From Eucommia ulmoides (lineage: Eukaryota; Streptophyta; Magnoliopsida; Garryales; Eucommiaceae), in assembly GCA_016647705.1 (NCBI GenBank), contig CM028338.1, forward strand, positions 9,981,240 to 10,045,239: a stretch of DNA of 64,000 nucleotides, read 5' to 3'. How positions within the stretch are numbered: position 1 is the first letter of the stretch; every line of letters begins with the position of its first letter. The translations under genes and the position numbers were made by a program. Shown here piece by piece: positions 11,161 to 25,700 of the stretch. The notes under the pieces are model-generated. The model ran no database searches. It was not told where the DNA came from and saw only the letters and a list, made by a program, of their open reading frames with translations.

Positions 11161-13696
11161 AGTAGATGCACTCATTTAGAATACTCGTTTAATTTATGTT
11201 CTTTGACAATCTTGAGAAAAAACTTGATGCGTGCACTACAATCAACGGTTGTATCCCTTGAAGCGATGTTGGCAATCAATAAGTTGTCCATCACCACTAC
11301 GCTTTTCTTGTCCGGTGTTAAAGTTGGTAATAGAGGAGACTCGTTAGTCTTATAACTAAACTTGTTGATGCCGTTGGCCGAGCTTGTCCAACTAATACCT
11401 ATTTTTTTGGGTATGCCTTTACGTAGCTATTCTTTTCCAACTTCTTTGAGGATGAAAAAAAGGGAAAAGAATTAGTATTTTTTGTTTGTTTCTTTGTTTG
11501 TTTTGAAAAATCAGTTTGTTTTGAATGTTTGATTTGGTTGGGATTGTTTGGATACTATTTAGCTTTGAATTTTCATTTTTATTGGTTGTATTAGACTCGA
11601 AATCATCTAGGCTTAGTTCGACTGGACAATATTGCCTAGCAAATAAGATTTTATTCAAAGTTATGCTAGTTAGCGGATTTGTATCGATCACATGCTTATC
11701 ATGTTAGTTGAACCTTAGTCTAGTCTAAAGCATCATGACCTTATTACTTTATTTAGTATATATTTTATGTCATAATACTAGTAGTCGTTATCGTTATCAT
11801 GATATATTACTTTAATTTAATTTCTCTTTACTTATGAGTCAAAAATTATTCTGAAATGTTACAAATAAATATCAAACGGCATTATTGATTTTTTGTACAA
11901 GTTTTGATACATTATTGATTGGTTATTCCTTTTATGTACCAAATGACTAGCAAATATTTGCCTAACGTTCTAAATTATCTTTCACTATAATTAAAAGATT
12001 CTACGGTATTTTGTATACAACTCTCTATTACGCATAAGAGCTATATATGTTATATAAACTCTTTGAATGAAAAACCTACATTAGCACATACTCCATTGTT
12101 GTGCTTTGAAATTTTTACCCATGTGACCTTTATTTGAGTTTATACACTAGTGAGTTCTTGATTATCAATATGAAAAGTGTTTAGAAGGTTATAATACTTG
12201 TAATCTTTAAATTTCTTTCAAATTGAGTAAATCTAAACTGCAGAAGAAACAGTCTAGTAGGTTGAATTTTTGTGAGTGAATCGCATCTACTCGGAAAATT
12301 CTTGAGGGAGGCTTCTCAAAAGAATTGTGAGAATGGTTTGCGTATAACTCGTAAGAGACCGAAATTAAGGGGATTGAAATCTCCATAGAACTTGGAGGAG
12401 TAAATTTAGGTAAGCGACTTTCCGAACTACTATAAACAATGTCAATTCAAAGAAGGGTGAATGATATGAGCAAGAATTAAAGAAGCAAGGCAAGCACAAA
12501 ACCCTTGCTCTCTTTATTGCATGATTTATGTGTTGTTTATATTATTTAATTATTAATCACTTCCATCTAAATCTCAATTGACATATAAACTATAGTTTTT
12601 TACAATTGTTTAATTTACCTTACCCCATCCATCTCCTTTGGGTTAGTTATTTGGGCTACGGTGGTTAAGATCAGCCAAGAGCAATGGTTGAACTAGGGAT
12701 CTATGCTAGATGCCGAGCGCTAGGACCCACTACCTTCACCTCCCAATGGTCATCGACAATTGACCTCGAGCATGGAAAGTGGCGGTGAAGGGAAATTCCA
12801 CCAGCCACATTTAAGAGTTTCACACGACCTGGGAAAGAACCGTGGACCTCAAACCCTACTCCACCAATCTTCCGCCTCATAATTAACCATCAATCCGGCA
12901 AAGTCTTACTGCTAGATCGGTAAGATCACTTGATTCCCATTGGAAATCTTCACAACGTCACCTAATAGTTTCCACATACCAAGAGTGGATGGTCACGCGC
13001 CTATCACAAAATCTTCAACCAACAAACCCCTCCTATTTCAAGATAGGAAAGCGATCTTTCAGGTAAATCAACAAAATCATACGCTCTTCATATACAAATC
13101 AATCTTCCACCTTTCAAGTAAATTAACTATACTTAATCTCACGTCGGATATCCTTTTAAAGGGAAATCCCTTCCGGTGTTTGAATTCCTTGCAAGTACTT
13201 CATACGCCATAATCATGTGATCAGGAATCTACCCTCACTAGTAGTTAGTTCCAAATTGCGGCATAAACAGTTAGAATGGAAAGTTTTAATCATGATCCGT
13301 GACCATAAGGGAAGGTTGAAGGTAAGAGAATGAAAAGTGGTGCGTGAGAGAACAAAAAAAAAATCTCTTAAAAATCTCTTTGAAAATATATACCCTTCTA
13401 ATAGGCGTTATAGAATTGCCAAAGCAAAACTTTGAAGTGCCACAACAGCAGCCTTGTCAAACACAAAAACAAACATGCCCAAACTGCTACAGAAGAAGAA
13501 TATGGAAATTTCCATTTTCGTTAACCGCATTTCTTCACACTTGTGTCCGCCAATAGAATCAGCATGTTTTCTCAGTGTACATCTAATTTTGGGTCCAATT
13601 TATCAATTTTCTGTCATACTCAGTAGCAAGCTCCAGCATCCGGGCAGCATCCGGGCAGGAATCGTTATAGAAAAAGAATGAGGTGTCCTGTATCCT
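11161..13696. other. Intergenic region 3' of the EDR2-like gene
   Basis: No coding region, RNA gene or element border was recognised. 13600-13696 should contain the 3' UTR of the EDR2-like gene on the minus strand, including a short repeated 'gcatccgggca' at about 13636 and 13647. The 12660-12960 part is less AT-rich but has no convincing frame. Confidence 0.5.
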
Positions 13697-16600
13697 TCAT
13701 TTCACCAAAACCGATTTAGAGGCATCAAGATGATTAAGACGACAGGTACCAAGAAGAAATTCGGGCAGTTCCTCTGTTGTGTTCGCCTGCTTCCAGTTAA
13801 TATGACATTAGAACGTGAGCTTAATAATGGAAACAAATTACAAACAAACCCAGGATTAAGAGCAAATTTTTTTTAACGAACTTTTATTTTCACTAAAACT
13901 AGTTTTCAACTTGCACATCGCGCGGGCTTAAAAAAATTATGATAAATTGTCAATATTGAAGCATGAAACATATGTATCGTTTGGTTATTTTGGTAGTAAT
14001 ATCCGGAAGTAAAAGCATATATTTTAGTGAGTAATAGCATTTCATAAATATCATAAGTAAATATTCTATTATAAATTACACAAACAATCATTAAAGTGAA
14101 ATAATATTTCCACAAATTAATTTTTATTAATATATTATAAAATAACAAACAAATAAGCATAAATTGGATTAATTTTATCAATTTTTGCAAGTCAACAAAT
14201 TCTAATTTAATTAATTTATATCATATCTACATTCTTTTTGGGTAGAAATATTTTTTGAATCATTCTTATTTTCGTAAGTAATTTAAAATGTGAACTAAGA
14301 AAATTAATCATATATTTATGCATTAATTAAAAAAATATATATCATTAAAAAAATATATAACAAAAACAAAAAAAGAGAAAAATTGAGTGAAGCCACTCGT
14401 TAGAAGACAAATATCTTATTTTATGAATCATCCTATTTCAGATGAGTTAATTTGTATATTTCTCCATTTACCTTTGATTTAATCAAATATACGTATTGTT
14501 TGTTTGAGCAAACAAAAATATAATTATTTTAATTTAGTTAAATTTTAAGCTATATTCACTCGAATTACACAAGAAAATAGCATCTCAATTAGAAAATTTA
14601 AGTTTTTTTTTTTTTTTAATTCTTACAATCAAACAATGAACTATACAAATCATAAAAACTATAATTTGTAAATTGAAGGACAACCAAACAGGCCCTTAGC
14701 TTACCTGTATCAAAAATGCCATTTCAATAACCAGATTGTTCAGATAACCAAGAACGAGGCTAACCACTCCCCTTGCGACTGTGGATGAACCAATATCGAT
14801 CCCAAGCTGAAATTATAGTTGAATTTGGAATCAATAAACAAAGTCATCTATTCAGAAAATGCTACACACGAATAGATGGATATGTATTTTCACTACCATT
14901 TTGAAGTTGTATTCCCATCACATTCTGTCGATAATCAATCAGTTATTAATGATACTCAAAGAAGGAAAAAATAGGAACCAATATAGTAGCATCATTTCTT
15001 GCGATGTAGAAATTTGCAGAGAAAATACATGGGCATCGGGGACCAACTCGACTATGCATATTTTTCTTTAATTGGGCCTAAGGTGGGTTTGATTAGCGTT
15101 TCTGTTTTTCTGTTTTATCTAAGAGAAAAATTACTAAAAAGAAGGGGGGCGGGGGGACTGTTTATGTTCATAAGCCGGAGATTTCTAAAACAAATTCCAG
15201 GAAAAGGACAGATGGATATTTTTTTCCCGTTTTCCTGTTTCTGTTTCAAATTATTAGAAACATAAACAAAAACAAATAGTAATCAAACGGACGTAACAAT
15301 GGCCTAAACTAGGAAATGCACAAACGGTTAATAGGCACGTAACAATTGCAAGAAGCTGATAAATAAGTGGTAGAGTTGAGGTCCTACAAATGGTATCAGA
15401 GCCAAGGTCATGGGTTCAATTCCCAGAGGGAGCAATTGCTGAGGGGAGACTGTTAGCCAAGTTTTGGCAACAATTGTCTCGTGACTGGAGGCCCAGGTGT
15501 GCGTTGAGTTACAATCGAATGCCATGAGTGCTTGTGTGTGCTGTTAAATGCACTATAAGGCTAGGGGCATACAGCCTAAGGTCCTACAGGGTTTACAAAT
15601 TTTCATGGTACATACCTCCAAGTAATTCTTCCCGTGGAAATAATTGATTTCAAGCGCTTGGCCAACCAAGCAAGCTTTCTTTCCAACACTCTGCTTGACT
15701 ATCCAAGATCCCTGAGAAGATGAAGGGCAAGAATATCAGATCAATCCTAACCAAAAATAGAAAGTAAAAATAAAAGGGAAATACAAGATAGAACTCTTGA
15801 AAAACAAAAGTGAAGAAATAAGAACAAAATAAACACCTAAAAGGACCCTTGAACGTGAAGCAGGATAAAAATATACAATCAAGAGTGCGTAAGCATGTGA
15901 CCTATATTTAGTCAGAGGAGGGGGCTTGTTCTTTACATCTACGAAAAAGCAGTCATTCAAATTCTCTTAAAAGGTGAATGGGGTGGGTCGAACACTGTTA
16001 TTCTAATCCATTCTTCAACTGTTCCTTACAGATCCTCAATCAAAAAATTAACACAGGGAAGCTTAAATCTCAGCCTAAATTGCAAAAATATTGTAGCACA
16101 TCCGAAGCACATGAAAGCGGCTATCCCAGCAAGATCCTTGATAGCCTGATTGCTAACTTCAAAAACTAAGGTACCTTTTGATTAGTGTTTCTGTTTCTTC
16201 ATACTTTCTTTCTTTTTCTTTATCTTTTTTTTTTTTTTTTTTTTGTATTGGCGTGAATCAATTCTGGGAGAACTTCGAACAGAACCACAAATAAGAGGAA
16301 AAAAAACTGTTTTGCTCTGATAAAAAAAAAAAAAAAATTATTCTCAAAAACTTGGGAGTATGGCAGAGGCGTATTTTTCTGTTTTTGCTACAAGTTTTCG
16401 AGGAACAGAAACAGAAAAACATAAACAGAACCACTAACCAAACGCCACCTAAGTTTTAGTTCCTGCTGAAAGAGAACACTCATGGCAATACCACCTAAAC
16501 TAGGAAGGGAGGTTTTCCACGATTGCCTGCCTAGGGATAGAACATAAAAATATGCTTTTTATTGTTGCTAGATCATGTTAGCTCTACTACATACGATAGA

Positions 16601-19600
16601 AGTCCAGGCTATTAAGGCTTTTATAAGGCAATTGACCTGAGACATACAAATACTTTTCACTTTATTCGAAGAGAAACCAATCCAGAGCCTTGACCTAAAG
16701 AATGACTCTATTCCTTCAATTAGAAAGCTACTACAAGAAAAGAGGAAGGGCAAGTTTCGGGGAAGAAATAAAGAAATAAGGAGAAGAAACAAGCACAACT
16801 TCTAACATATGCTAATTTCACTCATTCAGGTCATTTATGATGGTAACACTGGGATCTCTAGTCATTGGAAAAGTATCAAGGTGACCTGCTATCAAAAGAA
16901 AGCATCGGAACATAAAACAAAGACATGTCTACAGCACCGCCACCTATTGTTAATAACCATTGCCCACATGCCACCACCAGCTCCATCCCCAGCCCCAGTC
17001 CTTCCCTTGCCCTCACTCTGCTATCCCCACTCCGAAGACCACCACCGCCACCAGACCCTGCCCACACTTTTCCCTGCTCAGTTTTCTCCATTTCCTGAAC
17101 ACCAGTCCCAGACCACAGACACACACACACAGCTTATCAGACACTTGATGGTGATTCAAATCGGAGCTCTAATAGTTGATGGCGGTGGTTGGTGATGGAG
17201 GAACCATGGAAGATGGTGGTGTTTGGGGTAGGTGGAGATGGCTTTAAACACATAATATAGCAAATGCTCCTCCAACAAAAAAAATACCAAAGCCCAATTT
17301 AAATCCCAACCAAAAATCCATCTCCATTCCTCTGATTCCTGAGAAATTGGAGTTACCAACTCCCAAATGCAAATCAGATGGAGAGAAAGAGAGAACCAGC
17401 CTTAAGGCCCATAACCACGGATCAGAGGCAAATTGGCCATAATCACCCAGCAACAATCCAGCCACCTCTACCAGATCACTTAACCCTCCCCTGCCCTCCG
17501 AAAAATAACGTCAGAGCAAGGCAATTGATCACCTTCATTACTCCTCTGAAATCCTGTCCAATCAAAGACGTGAGGAGGGAGGTGTGCATTTCCATTTTTA
17601 GTGGTGCAACATCCAGTTTGGTGGGTTAAGGCAGAGATAGTCAGCAGTTGCTGAGAGGGGAGGTGTGCATTCTGTCTTTAAAAGAGCGACACTGCTTAAC
17701 AAGAACTGTCTACCGCAACGACATTGTAATAGAGTCCGGTATAACTCAGCAAGACGACAGAATGATGGTCAGGCCGGGATCTCCTCCAACCATTCCAGCA
17801 ACGAAAACTGCATCCAGTTTGGTGGGGATAAGGCAGAGATAGGCAGTGATTGCTGAGTTCGGTGGTGGAAGAGAACAGAAGAGGGAGACGATTGTGGAAG
17901 AAGAAAAACATAAGGGCGAGATGGAGAATGGAGAGAGAAATAGGTTTCCATTTCCATTTCCATTACCTTCTAAACAAGCACCTAGTTTCCTTTATTTTAT
18001 ATTTTTTGGCCGATGCAGCAATCCATTAGCTTGCCACCTCATTTGGTTAGTCTTACATGTTCATTCCCCTGGTGTAAAATTTGGTGAACATACAGAATAA
18101 AACTTCTTAATTCTGAATTTGTAGGTTAATGATTTCTAAACAAAGGAGAAACTAAAAAGTGAAAAAATAGAATTTACAAAAACAAGTATATTCAACTCCC
18201 CGACAAAATGAGGTTCTGGCTTAAATTACAAGGGTCATGTTACTTTTCAAATGGTATGGGGTCTCGGTTTCACTCTCGTAAATGACAAAAGAGTCCGAAA
18301 CACTGACTAAACTTTCAAAAAATATTGGGCGTAACAGGAGAGAATTTGTTACATTGTCACTCAAAAAAATTACAAAAACAAATAAGTTTAATGTGTAGAG
18401 AAGTGAGTTAGAATCAAAGACGCAATAAATACTGTTAAAGGGAAATTACATCTTTCTAGTATTGTTTAGGGTTTCCCATATCGTTTAAGGTTTCTTGTAT
18501 TGTTATCTGGTTACTAATATAAATAGAGGGAAAGGCTAACACAATTGTTTAAGCCTTCTCATTCTTTTCATATCACATTTTCAACTTCATCAAATACATT
18601 GATAACTGGACTCGGAAACCATGAACAAGAAAGAGGCCAGAGTGTCCCTTACTCTTTTCCATATTTTATTCCTTTTACTTTTAATATCTTTGTAAATAAT
18701 AACAATATATGGATTGGAACCATAAACGTGTCTCCATTTTTCTTTTGGAAATAACACATATAAGAGACAAACATATTAAGAAAAACAGTTCAGTGCAAAA
18801 CCAATTCTACTAACCTTAGATATGTAAGGTATGAGCTTAAACCTCGAATTTCTATATGCATCATCTCCTCTAACAAAGCTCTCTAGCAAAGGTGTGTCCT
18901 CTATGGGAGTACTCATCATATAATATAGCGCAAGATTATATGTCGTTGAGCCTGGGACCTAACAATTATGAAATATCCGGGGTAAATAATTTAATATTGG
19001 TTATGCCAAGGACTAGGAGAAAGAAATAAAGAAAACACTAGAATCACCTGTATATTAACAATGAAGAAGAATTCTGGACCGCCCTTTGCTGCGAATTTCT
19101 GCAGAAAGGGCTAGTAAGCTTATGTTCAACCATGCAAACTATTGGTTGGACACAACAAGATCTACTAGCTGTAAAGTACCAACCTGAACTATGCTCCCAG
19201 GACGACCACCAAGATCATCTTCTCGCTTGTCAGATCTAAGCCAATCTGCCCCAACCATTTGCATCAATGTGCCTTTGGCTTTATTCTGGAGAGGGAACAA
19301 AACATAGCAGGACAAAGAAATGAAGAATCAAGATACATGATTTGATGGCTTTTCACCGAGATAAATTAGATTATAAATCATGCTCCTAGCATTAATCGGC
19401 AGATTTATGGTAACCACAGTACCACACAAGTTCATTCCGCTTATATTTAAAACTCCAGCTTCAATTATCACCAAAAAGAAGCAATCAACGGAGGCTAAAC
19501 TCCAATACATCTCAATTAACCCAAGACAAGGATGCTGTATTGCCTCTTTAAATTTCAAAAGTAAAAATCAACCAAAGAAGGCACCTTTTTGTTATCTTCT

Positions 19601-19760
19601 AAATAAGTCTCTCCACGAATTAAAAATGTTGAGGGATCAGCTGCTGTCCAACTGCAAGGAAAATTACAATTTGGATCCTTTGGAAGAGTAGCTCCGTAGT
19701 TGCATGACGCAGTATCTTCCCTTGCCATCTCCTGCAAGTCGACATAACCCCTTTTTTGAA
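13697..19760 (-). CDS. EDR2-like gene, exons 15-21: DUF1336 / EDR2_C domain
   Basis: Exons 15-21 encode residues about 480-732. Family hallmarks in order: [38 protein letters not shown] with [99 protein letters not shown] and MAFLIQ. The last exon ends with [20 protein letters not shown] and a short tail before TGA at 13699-13697. The valine usually opening the exon 16 block is asparagine here (NKAKG). Intron 18 (15712-18814) and intron 19 (14807-15615) carry transposable elements, yet exon order and reading frame are undamaged. Confidence 0.92.
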
Positions 19761-22700
19761 CTGGCATGCAGACATATAGCCATCATCAGTGATTGAAATA
19801 TATGAGAAATTACTCTCTCCAAAAGCAACCAAGGGAACACCACCAGTCCTTAAATTTAAGTTAATATCAATCAATAAGACTGGTGCCCCTGACTCATTTA
19901 TTTGTTGGAAATGGAGTTTCTTGATTTGTTCCGCAGAGAAATAGAAAATTAAGACAAACCCACCTGCAAGATCATGTAATTTTTTCACAAAACCAGCTGC
20001 AGTTGATAACTTGGGCTGACGTATATCCTGTAAAAGTAACCAAAATATCAAGTCAGAAATCAAAACCAGAAACATCTGAGATATGTTAACATGACACACC
20101 CACCCTGACCCACCTACCACGGGACCACCCAAACACTTGTTTTTCTTTTATGAGGAGGAAAGGCTGCAAAACTATGACGTGATCAAGAGCTTCTCTCCTC
20201 CTTTTTGGGAAGGTCGAGGGAGTAGAAAGAAAGGGCAACTAGGGATCAAGATTTCAGCTTGCCTAACCCAAGTTTGGAAGACCAAAACCACATGCTTATA
20301 TGTGGAATCCAGATATGCAACCAAGCAAAACTTATTCAACAGATGAGCATATACATATTATTTAATCCAGAAAGGTATGTGTAGCATAAGTTCTTTTCTA
20401 CTTTAAGTGTCTGCTCTCAGATTGAATCTACTCTGTCAGTCAAATCAGAAAGTAAGGATCAATCACAGTATTAGTTACTGAGAAGTGCAAAAGCACAAAG
20501 GTTTTCAGGGTTCATCCAACTTTCTTACATCTCGGATCACGTGTATTTCTTTTTCCCTTTTTTTAATGCATATTGCGCAAGAAAATAGACTACCTAAACC
20601 TTAGTCAAAGTCAGTGATGCCACTGTTCTAAATGAACCATCGATACCTGGGAGTACATTTCGGGACCAAAGTCTGAAGTCCAACCATTTTCTGATTGGTC
20701 ATAATCCAGAGGCTCTGATACGTCAAAGAACTCATCCGATGCATCATTCAGTCCTACAAGGCTTGCATGTTCTGAAGGTGCTTTAACAGCTTCATCCTCC
20801 ATATCTTCATTGGCCTTCCCATTCTCCAGTGTTGACTGGGCTTCATTATTCTTATCTTCTTCACTTTGATGTAACCTACCGTCCCTCACCAATTCACCCG
20901 ATGAGAAGTCAGACGATGGATAATCTCCCAATTTTGCTCTAAACATCTCCCGAAGTGCTAAAATTGTTCCGGGGGGGGGGGTGGGGGGTCAAACATTAGA
21001 AAGAATATACAGGAGATGACAATTGAGCACGATTGTATAAATAGAAGCGCACCAGCAAGTCTCCCTAGCATGCGGATGGTAATAGATCGGGCTGAAGATG
21101 TTTGTAAATAGGATTTCCAGAATTTCCAATCAATAGCAAGCATGTGTTTTACAACTGATCGTCTACCTCGATTGACAGGAGATATTACATATCCTCCACC
21201 TGTGCAAGGAGTACAGAATCTCATCTTATCAGATGTACCATTGAAACCCATCACTAACTCAAAACACATGCATGAGGCCTCACATTAATCATTGCATGCA
21301 CAGCACATATTCATATTATATTCAACTTGGACAAACTAAATTACACCTGCTTTCTGAATACCATTCAATGCCGACATGTATGAAGTTAAAACAACATGAT
21401 GCTATACCCAGCAAATGAAGGCAGCAGAGAAGTTTCTTGCATTTAACAGGTCAAAAAATATCGGCAGATATCATGTGATCCATTTGAAAAAGTATAAACA
21501 CCAAAGCAAACTCTAAAATTTAAGCGTACATTACTTTTAAGGCAGGCACGGATGTAGCCCTTCTGAGTTGGACACTTCTTGTGGAATACAGAATGGTACA
21601 AAATTACTGCAATAGAGTAAGTTGAAGGTAAATATTGGTTTATTGAGAAGGAAAAAGATGTGATCCTATCGAATGAGTTCAACCAAAAATATTATTACCA
21701 TATGTTCCATCATCCTCCCTCCTCCAATAACGCTGCAAGAGTAAATCTCTACACTTCATCCCCCTGCAGAGCAGAACTTTCAGTAGCTAAACAAAAATTA
21801 TATCGGGTATACAGAGGCAAAAAAGACATTTGTGATGAGAAATTAGGGAAAAGACCAGACCAAGGTAGCCAATCTCCATATAAAAGCTTGTGAACAATAT
21901 CGGTATGACCATCAAGATGTTCAATCACACTACCCTTGTAGAAACAGAAGTCCCATCTGCAACACAAACAAAATTTTACACTGATGAAAAAGGCAGAACA
22001 ATCAATGGACCTAAAAATTATCATAAAACTCTTATTCCAGAATTTTTTTTATTTCAGAAATTATCATAAAATTCTCATTTTTTTAAACAAAGAAAAATAA
22101 TGAAGATATAAATTAACAAGAATTCTTAAAGGATCGTCATCCTTTCCTTCTAAAAATTCTATTGGAAAGGTGCTGGGACTTCTAAAACAAAGTGTAAAGA
22201 AAGATTATTTTTAAAGTCCGATAGACAGTTACACTTGGGGAAGGTGTTTGGCACCAGCAAACGTCCTTCCGGAAACGGAATTATTATAAATTATCCAAGT
22301 CCAAATCCAAATTATCATTTATTTATTTTTATTTTTATTATTATTATGTTCTATTTTTTATTGCTTTTCTGGATTTTCAAGATAAAAGGGTTGTAGTCTC
22401 TCTTTTTTTTCACTTTTTTTAAATAAGATGATGAAATTTTTTTAATTTTGTTTAAAATGTTCCTCCAGTTTGGCGCCTAATCAAATGTGATTCCCTGGGA
22501 GAAGCATTGCAAATAACGACAAAAGATGACAGAAAATGAGTCCCTTTGTCCAATTTCGAACCTAAACTATTGACACACGTTACAACATGAAAAGTTGTCT
22601 AAAGTATGCAAATGGGCTATGCATTCAGGCATTATGGTACGAAAATGAGCTCAATAATTAAGAATTATGAAAATGAACTAAGTTATTCATGTAAAATTTG

Positions 22701-25700
22701 AGACAAAAGTTAGTTCTAAATTACTACTCCATATCTAAAATCCCCATGGACATTGTAAATTGGAACCTAAACTATTGACACACGTTACGACATGAAAAGT
22801 TGTCTAAGTATGCAAATGGGTTATGCATTCAGGCATTATGATATGAAAATGAGCTCAGTAATTAAGAATTATGAAAATGAACTAAGTTATTCATGTAAAA
22901 TTTGTGACAAAAGTTAGTTCTAAATTACTACTCCATATCTAAAATCCCCATTGATATTGTAAATGGATTAAAAAAAAAAAAGACAAATTGGGTAGAACTA
23001 CAGAACTTTAAACTAATCTTTAATGTCTTTGCCAAAAAAAGAAAATTCATAGGCCCTATTAGATTCCAAAAATACAATCAATTTTTTTGCTTTGCAATAT
23101 TGTAACAGCATAACCCAATAAACACCAATGAGGACCATAAAATGACATGATGCCAACAAGTAACCCACTTCTAGTAAAAAGTGGGCAACCAACATAACCG
23201 ACATCAATAGCACATGTGTGCTCCAAATAGTAAATCATCGAATCCATAGAATAAGGAACCTCACGTGCTAGATGTCTTTCGGGATAACTGATTATTCGCA
23301 TATCCAGTAATAAGATGATTTGCCATCACAATGCACAACGGCTATCATTGTCTAGCCTTTCTCAACATTACCAAATCCAACATGTTCAAATAACTGCACA
23401 GATTTGACTTTTAGGACCGTCAAATCCATTTTGAAACTTCTTCTAATTATTCAATTTCAAATAACTCTTCAACTTGCAATACACATTTCCAATCAACGCC
23501 TCTCAAATTCTTCTTCGGCCTCTTCTCCCAAAAAACACTGCAATAACTCTCACATTTTTTACAATGGTAAAAATATGGTCACAGGCTGTAAATGTATGCA
23601 ATGCCTAGATCTGTTCCCAACAACAATATATCGCGGGTAGACTTCAAATGTTTAAAATTTGGCCATGATAGACTCCACGACTTTTACATGTCAAACCAAA
23701 TTGGAGGAATCAGGCCAACATAAAAAAATTGTTATGCTTTAGGAGAAGATGACATTTCACTTGAATAAACTCCAAAGGCTGTGTAAGTTCCTTATATTTC
23801 ATAGTGATAGAGAAATAAATCCCCGAGCGTGAGCAAGGCAAGAGAAATCAATAGAAAAAGAAAAAGTGGCAAAGGTGAAGATAGAGACGTAGGTGGCGGC
23901 GAAGGCGAAAACAATGGCCACAATCTCACACCGTCGTCATCAACAAGATTTTGACTTCAGCCGTTTGAACCCTTGTGCCAAACGACTTAACGAACTTCAA
24001 CGGGATAACTCCCTACTCTAGATGGGACCGAGGCAGTGCCAAAGAACGAGATCCTGTCACTTAGAAGTTTTATGGAAGCCAAGCTCGAAAAATCTAAACA
24101 GATCTAACAGAGATTGGAGTAGTTGTGCTTGATCAACAAAAGAAGAGCCTAACAAAAATCAATGTTGTACAAGGCAAGGGCGTTGGGCAGGGCATTTTGA
24201 CATGTCTGCAGTCCGCACTCCACAGTAAGACATAAGACCCACGATACATGAATTTTTAATATTGAAAATGTTATACATAATTAAAAAATACTAAGAAAAT
24301 AATTAGAAAGGATATTCATGAAAAACAAATATTGATAAAATCAAAAGATGACAAAAGTTATGAATTATAAAAAGTAACTTAATTAAAATTCTATTTTCCA
24401 TATGAGTCCAACCTAATTAAAGATGCTATTAAATATTATTCTTCAAATATTTATCTCTTGTCTAACAAGAAATAATTTCTTTGAATTTTGGTCAAAAATT
24501 CCAAACTTTTCCTTTATTAATTATAATTAAAAATATTAAATACAGAAGAGAAATCCTCTATTTACAAATAAAACAAAACAAAAAAAATGCATGACTCAAC
24601 CCTAGTTCTCTTGTTTCCACAATTCTCGTATTTCCGCTACCATTGACCTTTGCTTCCTTATCAAAACGTGGTAACACCTCCAGCCTTTGACTTCTGGCAC
24701 CAACAAAGCGATGAAGAAATGCAATGACAAACACACCAAACAAGTGTGAAATCCGATTTTACCTCCTCTCTTGATTTTTCTAGTTAAGGCGACACAGGGC
24801 GTACACCCCGTCAAACTTCGCATGGGGCAAAGCTCTGCATTGTAGTTGCTCACCGCATCTAGGCGCACACCCAGCTAGATAATCCCCCCCCGTGGTCACC
24901 TCAGGGAAGTTTAGGACCGCCTCGCCTCTGGGCCAGCCCCGAAACACGCCCAAGAATGCCTTTTACAACATAAACAAAAATGAAGTTTGAACTACCATAG
25001 TCATTGTCTCCCCTGCTGCCACCTGGAATCTCTATCTTCACCTCCACCACCTCGCTTTCGATCTCAATTTCTCCCACCTTCCCCATATCAAGGCTTCACC
25101 TCTCTTTATCACAAGAAAAATGAGGATTTTACACGAGTAAAGACCTTGGAGATCCAAAACACAACAATTCTTTTACATGGATTTGCAAGCTTTTCATCCA
25201 ATTCCTTGAATTTATTTATACATCTAAAAGTAGTGGAGCCTAGCATGATCAGATCACGAACGCTTGAAGTAGATGAAGAAAAGATTAAGGCAATTAAGGA
25301 GTAATCGAAACCTACAAATCTGGGACAAGTGAGAAGTTTCCATGGGTTAGATAGCTTCTATAAGAGGTTTGTGAAAGATTTTAGTAGTCTAGCTGTGTCT
25401 TTAACTGAAGTTATCAAAAAGAATGTGGGTTTTAAGTGGTGTGATGAGCAAGAAAAAACATTTAATTTGATTAAGGAAAGATTGACTGATGCACCATTGC
25501 TTGCTTTACCTAACTTCACAAAAACTTTTGAGATTGAATGTGATACTTCAGGGATTGGTATTGGAGTTGTTCTAATGCAAGAAGGGTGTCTCATTGCCTA
25601 CTTTAATGAAAAACTAAGTAGGGCAACCTTGAATTACCCTGCATACGACAAAGAGCAGTACGCGTTGATTAGAGCATTGGAGACTTGACAATACTATCTT

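Larger units (their letters stand above)
15712..18814 (-). other. Intron 18 of the EDR2-like gene
   Basis: A 3103-bp intron containing a TAA-flanked MITE (16170-16449), a solo-LTR-like segment around 18432-18755 and a partly repeated stretch near 17579-17870, in which a 'catccagtttggtggg' segment and the sequence after it recur about 200 bp apart. No open frame in it resembles a known protein. Confidence 0.8.

Noticed and set aside
15328..15525. A minus-strand frame with '[13 protein letters not shown]'
   Set aside because: This peptide is the reverse translation of the tRNA-like repeat, not a protein.
16809..17359. Several overlapping frames with Pro- or Gly-rich products
   Set aside because: They lie within intron 18 of the EDR2-like gene on both strands and come from a low-complexity ccacc/ggtgg region.
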